Both the position numbers and the translations under genes were made by a program. Below the pieces are notes generated by a model. It was not told the DNA's origin. It made no database searches and saw only the letters and a list, made by a program, of their open reading frames with translations. This document shows, piece after piece, positions 60,789 to 64,000 of a DNA stretch of 64,000 nt. The number at the start of each line of letters is the position of its first letter. The stretch's first letter is position 1. Origin of the DNA: Hyphomicrobiales bacterium. Lineage in GTDB: Bacteria; Pseudomonadota; Alphaproteobacteria; Rhizobiales; Phreatobacteraceae. The stretch covers positions 1-64,000 of the forward strand of contig JAFKKV010000030.1 of assembly GCA_017304475.1 (NCBI GenBank), in the 5' to 3' direction.

Positions 60789-62177
60789 ATGGGTGCTAAC
60801 AAGAAAAAGACAGTCGCGATCATTGGAGCAGGGCCGGTCGGCCTGGCGGCGGCCGCACATGTGCTGGAGTGCGGGTTTGAGCCGGTCGTGCTCGAGGCGG
60901 GAGGCGACATTGCCGACGCCGTCAGGCAATGGAGCCATGTCCGGCTGTTCTCGCCCTGGGAGTTCAATCTCGACAAGGCGGCAACCAGACTGCTGAAGGC
61001 GGCCGGCTGGAATGCGCCCGACCCGGCGCTCTATCCGACCGGCGGCGAGCTGATCGAGGCCTATTTGCGGCCGCTTGCGACCCGGACAGCGCTGAGGGAC
61101 CACATCCGCCTATCGAGCCGCGTCACCGGCATCAGCCGGGTCGGTTTCGACAAGGTGAAGACCAGGGGCCGGGCCGAAGCGGCCTTCGAGATCCGTTATC
61201 GGAATGGCGCCGATGCCGGGACCGTTTTCGCGGACGCCGTCATCGACGCGTCAGGCACCTGGTCGTCGCCCAATCCGGCGGGCGCCAATGGCCTGCCGGC
61301 GATCGGCGAGGCGGCGGCCGCGGCGAATGTCGCCTATGGCATGCCCGATGTCACGCAGGCCGATCGCCGGCGTTATGCCGGGCGGCGCGTCGCCGTGCTG
61401 GGCGCGGGCCATTCGGCGGCCGGAACGCTGATCGACCTCATCGGCCTGGCGGCCGAGGAGCCGGGCACGCGGGTCATCTGGCTGCTGCGCGGCAATGATC
61501 CGACGAAATCCTTCGGAGGCGGAGCCAATGACGCGCTCGCCGCCCGGGGCGCCCTTGGTTCCATGCTGTCGGGCCTGGTCGCGGAGAAGCGCGTGCAGGT
61601 CGAGACGCACTTCCGCGTCTCGCATGTCACGGCGACCGGCAGCGGCTTGCGCATCGGCGCCGGCTCGGCCTGCTGCGGTCGCCATGTCGAGGTCGACGAA
61701 CTGATCGTGGCCACCGGTTTCAGGCCGGATCTCGGCTTTCTCGGCGAATTGCGGCTCGGCCTCGATCCGGCGCTCGACTGTCCGCCGCTCCTGGCGCCGC
61801 TCATCGACCCGAACGAGCATAGCTGCGGCACGGTGCGGCCTCATGGTGCGCGCGAACTGGCGCAGCCGGAGCCCGGGCTCTATTTCGCCGGCATGAAGTC
61901 CTACGGCCGGGCACCGACCTTCCTGATGCTGACCGGTTATGAACAGGTCCGCTCTATCGTCGCCGAAATCGCTGGCGATCACGAGGCCGCCCGGCGCGTC
62001 GAACTGGTCCTGCCGGAGACCGGTGTCTGCAGCATTTCCCGCACGGCCGGCAGTGTTGTCGGCCGCGGCGGCGAGGCGGCTGTGGATACAGGCGGGGATG
62101 GCTGTGGCTGCAGTTCCGCCAAAACCTCACCAGAGCCGCAAACGGTGCCCAGACAGTCAGTCAGCTGCTGCGGCTGA
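60789..62177 (+). CDS. FAD/NAD(P)-binding monooxygenase-like protein with Cys-rich tail
   Basis: 462 residues. Rossmann FAD motif IIGAGPVGLAAAAHV near residue 12, a second nucleotide motif VAVLGAGHSAAGTLID near 202, and the ATG-like IVATGFRPDLGFL near 313. The last 45 residues contain several Cys (VCSIS, GCGCSS, SCCG), possibly for metalloid binding. Such flavoproteins (ArsO/ArsH-like) occur in ars operons. The reaction is not defined by sequence. It follows an ArsR and precedes an MFS gene by three bases. Confidence 0.78.
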   Translation: MGANKKKTVAIIGAGPVGLAAAAHVLECGFEPVVLEAGGDIADAVRQWSHVRLFSPWEFNLDKAATRLLKAAGWNAPDPALYPTGGELIEAYLRPLATRTALRDHIRLSSRVTGISRVGFDKVKTRGRAEAAFEIRYRNGADAGTVFADAVIDASGTWSSPNPAGANGLPAIGEAAAAANVAYGMPDVTQADRRRYAGRRVAVLGAGHSAAGTLIDLIGLAAEEPGTRVIWLLRGNDPTKSFGGGANDALAARGALGSMLSGLVAEKRVQVETHFRVSHVTATGSGLRIGAGSACCGRHVEVDELIVATGFRPDLGFLGELRLGLDPALDCPPLLAPLIDPNEHSCGTVRPHGARELAQPEPGLYFAGMKSYGRAPTFLMLTGYEQVRSIVAEIAGDHEAARRVELVLPETGVCSISRTAGSVVGRGGEAAVDTGGDGCGCSSAKTSPEPQTVPRQSVSCCG

Positions 62178-62180
62178 CCG

Positions 62181-63353
62181 ATGTCGCAGAGCCGGTTGAG
62201 CGTCACCGTCGTCCTGGGCACCACCCAGACCCTGGCCTGGGCGTCCAGCTATTACCTGCCGGCGATCCTGGCGGATGCGATGGCGCGGGATCTGGGCGTG
62301 TCGAGCACCTGGATCTTCGCGGCCTTCTCGGCCTCGCTGCTCGCTTCCGCCTTGCTCGGCCCACGCATCGGGCGCACCATCGATGCGTTCGGCGGTCGCG
62401 GCGTGCTGGCGCTGTCCAACCTGGCCTTGGCCGCGGGGCTCGTCCTGCTCGGCCTGGCCCAATCGCCGCTGGTCATGTGGCTTGCCTGGCTGGTCCTCGG
62501 GGTGGGGATGGCGCTCGGGCTCTATGACACGGCCTTTGCCACGCTCGGCCGGATCTATGGTGCCACGGCCCGCTCGACGATCACGGGCATTACGCTCATC
62601 GCCGGCTTTGCCAGCACCGTCGGCTGGCCGCTGACGGCCTGGGGGCTTGCCGAATATGGCTGGCGTCCGACGTGCCTTGCCTGGGCCGCCGGCCATCTCC
62701 TCGTCGGCCTGCCGATGAACTGGTGGCTGTTGCCGAGGGTCGAGACGCCCGCTATTCCCGATGCCCGGGCGGCGAAGCCGCATGTCCCGCTCGACCGCAA
62801 CATGGTCCTGCTGTCGGCCGCCTTCGCGCTCGGCTGGATCGTCGCGGGCGCCATGGCCGCGCATCTGCCGCGGCTGCTCCAGGCGGCGGGCGCGTCGACC
62901 ACCGAGGCGATCGCGGCGGGTGCCCTGATCGGGCCGGCCCAGGTCGCGGCACGGCTGATGGAGGCCGGAGTGCTCGGCCGGTTTCATCCGCTGCTTTCGG
63001 CGCGCCTGGCGACCATCACCCATCCGATCGGCGCGGCGGTCCTGGCGCTGTGGGGCGGCGGCGCGGCGGCCGGGGCTTTCGCGATCCTGCACGGTGCCGG
63101 CAACGGCATCTTGACCATCGCCCGCGGCACCGTGCCGCTCGCCATCTTCGGCCCGGAAAACTACGGCTATCGCCTCGGCATCATCGGCGCGCCCGCGCGC
63201 GTCGCGCAGGCGGCGGCGCCTTTTCTGTTCGGCATTCTGATCGAGCATTGGGGAGCCGGCGCGCTGGCCGTATCCAGCATGTTGGCCATTGCCGCCTTGC
63301 TGGCGCTGGCGCTGGTCAAGCCGGATCAAGCCCCGCCGGTCAGGCTCCCCTGA
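62181..63353 (+). CDS. MFS exporter of the ars cluster
   Basis: 390 residues with about 12 membrane segments and MFS motif A-like PRIGRTIDAFGGRGVL after helix 2. No signature fixes the substrate. Position behind ArsR and a Cys-tailed flavoprotein suggests export of an organoarsenical or oxidised arsenic product; MFS arsenic carriers such as ArsK are known but I cannot verify homology here. Confidence 0.75.
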   Translation: MSQSRLSVTVVLGTTQTLAWASSYYLPAILADAMARDLGVSSTWIFAAFSASLLASALLGPRIGRTIDAFGGRGVLALSNLALAAGLVLLGLAQSPLVMWLAWLVLGVGMALGLYDTAFATLGRIYGATARSTITGITLIAGFASTVGWPLTAWGLAEYGWRPTCLAWAAGHLLVGLPMNWWLLPRVETPAIPDARAAKPHVPLDRNMVLLSAAFALGWIVAGAMAAHLPRLLQAAGASTTEAIAAGALIGPAQVAARLMEAGVLGRFHPLLSARLATITHPIGAAVLALWGGGAAAGAFAILHGAGNGILTIARGTVPLAIFGPENYGYRLGIIGAPARVAQAAAPFLFGILIEHWGAGALAVSSMLAIAALLALALVKPDQAPPVRLP

Positions 63354-63448
63354 CCGGCTCTCTCGCTTCTTATCTCCGTTCAGGCTTTTGATCGGATGTG
63401 GGCAATCACCTGCTTCCGACCTTGGTTCAAAGCCTCATGAGCATTGCC

Positions 63449-63976
63449 TCAAGCCGGCCGTGCATCCTTGGCCGCTTGCGCCTTCTTGCCGGCCTGGGAT
63501 ACCCGGCCGGTCTTGGCCGGCTCGACGATTGTCTTCGTCTTGGCGTTTTCCTTCACCGTCATGGCCTTGGCGGCGGTCGGCCCGGGCTTCGCGCGCGCCT
63601 TGGTCGCCTCCGCCTTGCGCTCGACCGCGGCGCGCAAATTGCCGATGGCCTTGCTGCGCCGCTCCTCGGTGCCGAGCCTTTCGATACGGGCATTGACCCG
63701 GCGGAGCGCGTGGGCAAAGACCTGCTTCTTGGCGGCGACGCCGCGCTCGCTGGAGATCTCGGCGGCGGTGTTGCGTGGCTCGGCCTTGCCGCGGCGAACC
63801 CGGCGGCGATGGCGTACGATGTCGCTGGCTTTGGCGCGGCGCGCGCGCAGCCAGCCGGCGAGCTCGATCAGCTCGGCGCGCGTGGCGGTTTCGAGGGCGG
63901 GATAGTGGCTGGCGGCAACCGGATCATACTCGTCTTCGGCCAGAAGACGGCGTTCGGCGGCAATGGCAATACCCAT
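63449..63976 (-). CDS. Basic Lys/Ala/Arg-rich hypothetical protein
   Basis: 175 residues. An N-terminal acidic/ordered segment (RLLAEDEYDPVAASHYPAL) is followed by a helical Arg-rich core (LAGWLRARRAKASDIVRHRRR) and a low-complexity Lys/Ala/Thr tail resembling histone-H1-like or nucleoid proteins. No family is recognised. AAAGGC lies eight bases from the ATG near the window edge. Nucleic-acid binding is inferred only from composition. Confidence 0.6.
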   Translation of the reverse strand: MGIAIAAERRLLAEDEYDPVAASHYPALETATRAELIELAGWLRARRAKASDIVRHRRRVRRGKAEPRNTAAEISSERGVAAKKQVFAHALRRVNARIERLGTEERRSKAIGNLRAAVERKAEATKARAKPGPTAAKAMTVKENAKTKTIVEPAKTGRVSQAGKKAQAAKDARPA

Positions 63977-64000
63977 GGTCTCAGCCTTTCATGTTGGCCC

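Overview
The window is GC-rich, densely packed and mostly made of operons with ATGA/GTGA stop-start overlaps. Its gene families (LysR, GntR-FCD and AraC regulators, NMT1-type ABC transport, the PuuD/PuuE/UraH/UraD urate route, ACR3 arsenite efflux) point to an alphaproteobacterium, probably a soil, plant or freshwater Hyphomicrobiales (Rhizobiales) member. No rRNA, complete tRNA, replication gene or CRISPR array was seen, so the species is not fixed by the sequence.

Layout. 1-2.8 kb: the 3' part of an LCCL-OmpA envelope protein, a lipoprotein esterase, a small secreted protein and a DUF2177 membrane protein. 3.0-7.4 kb: flavin amine-oxidase-like protein, DUF1365, an MFS_2 carrier and a convergent SDR, a set I associate with lipid modification or photo-oxidative stress. 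7.6-12.9 kb: a catabolic unit (ACS-type MFS, nucleoside deaminase, TRZ/ATZ amidohydrolase, GntR regulator, hydantoin/Asp-Glu racemase) with a matching operator at both ends. 14.1-21.4 kb: a tight minus-strand run of eight genes (NMT1 ABC importer, FAD oxidoreductase, class III CoA-transferase, enoyl-CoA hydratase, 7Fe ferredoxin, LysR), diverging from a second TRZ/ATZ amidohydrolase. 23.2-26.7 kb: AraC regulator, outer-membrane transporter, alpha/beta hydrolase and NTF2-like protein.

26.9-63.4 kb is rich in toxic-ion functions: ChrB; a fluoride block (DUF190 and two CrcB halves) with a COG4280-type membrane protein and a phosphatase; a MerR regulator with a GDCCVFCS protein; a FixH-CusB-CusA copper/silver efflux operon on the plus strand; and a minus-strand copper operon (small lipoprotein, TolC, multicopper oxidase, cupredoxin, CusF, DUF411) followed by a two-component system. 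The two copper operons converge, and the 4.6 kb between them looks foreign. It holds a PIN toxin-antitoxin pair, a 958-residue protein fusing a Cas4-like RecB nuclease, a DEDD exonuclease, a zinc ribbon and an IS66-type DDE transposase, and the 3' part of a CAU-anticodon tRNA that looks like an attachment-site scar. 49.5-57.8 kb carries a nearly complete urate-to-allantoate and allantoate-hydrolysis pathway with permease and LysR. 58.0-63.4 kb carries two ArsR-controlled arsenic operons (ArsC, ACR3, second ArsC; then a Cys-tailed flavoprotein and an MFS exporter). A basic Lys/Ala-rich protein closes the window.

The most unusual item is the nuclease-exonuclease-transposase fusion with its tRNA scar. 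Next come several shared operators that tie regulators to operons: GntR sites, an AraC direct repeat, a copper two-component box, a purine-cluster 15-mer and ArsR palindromes.
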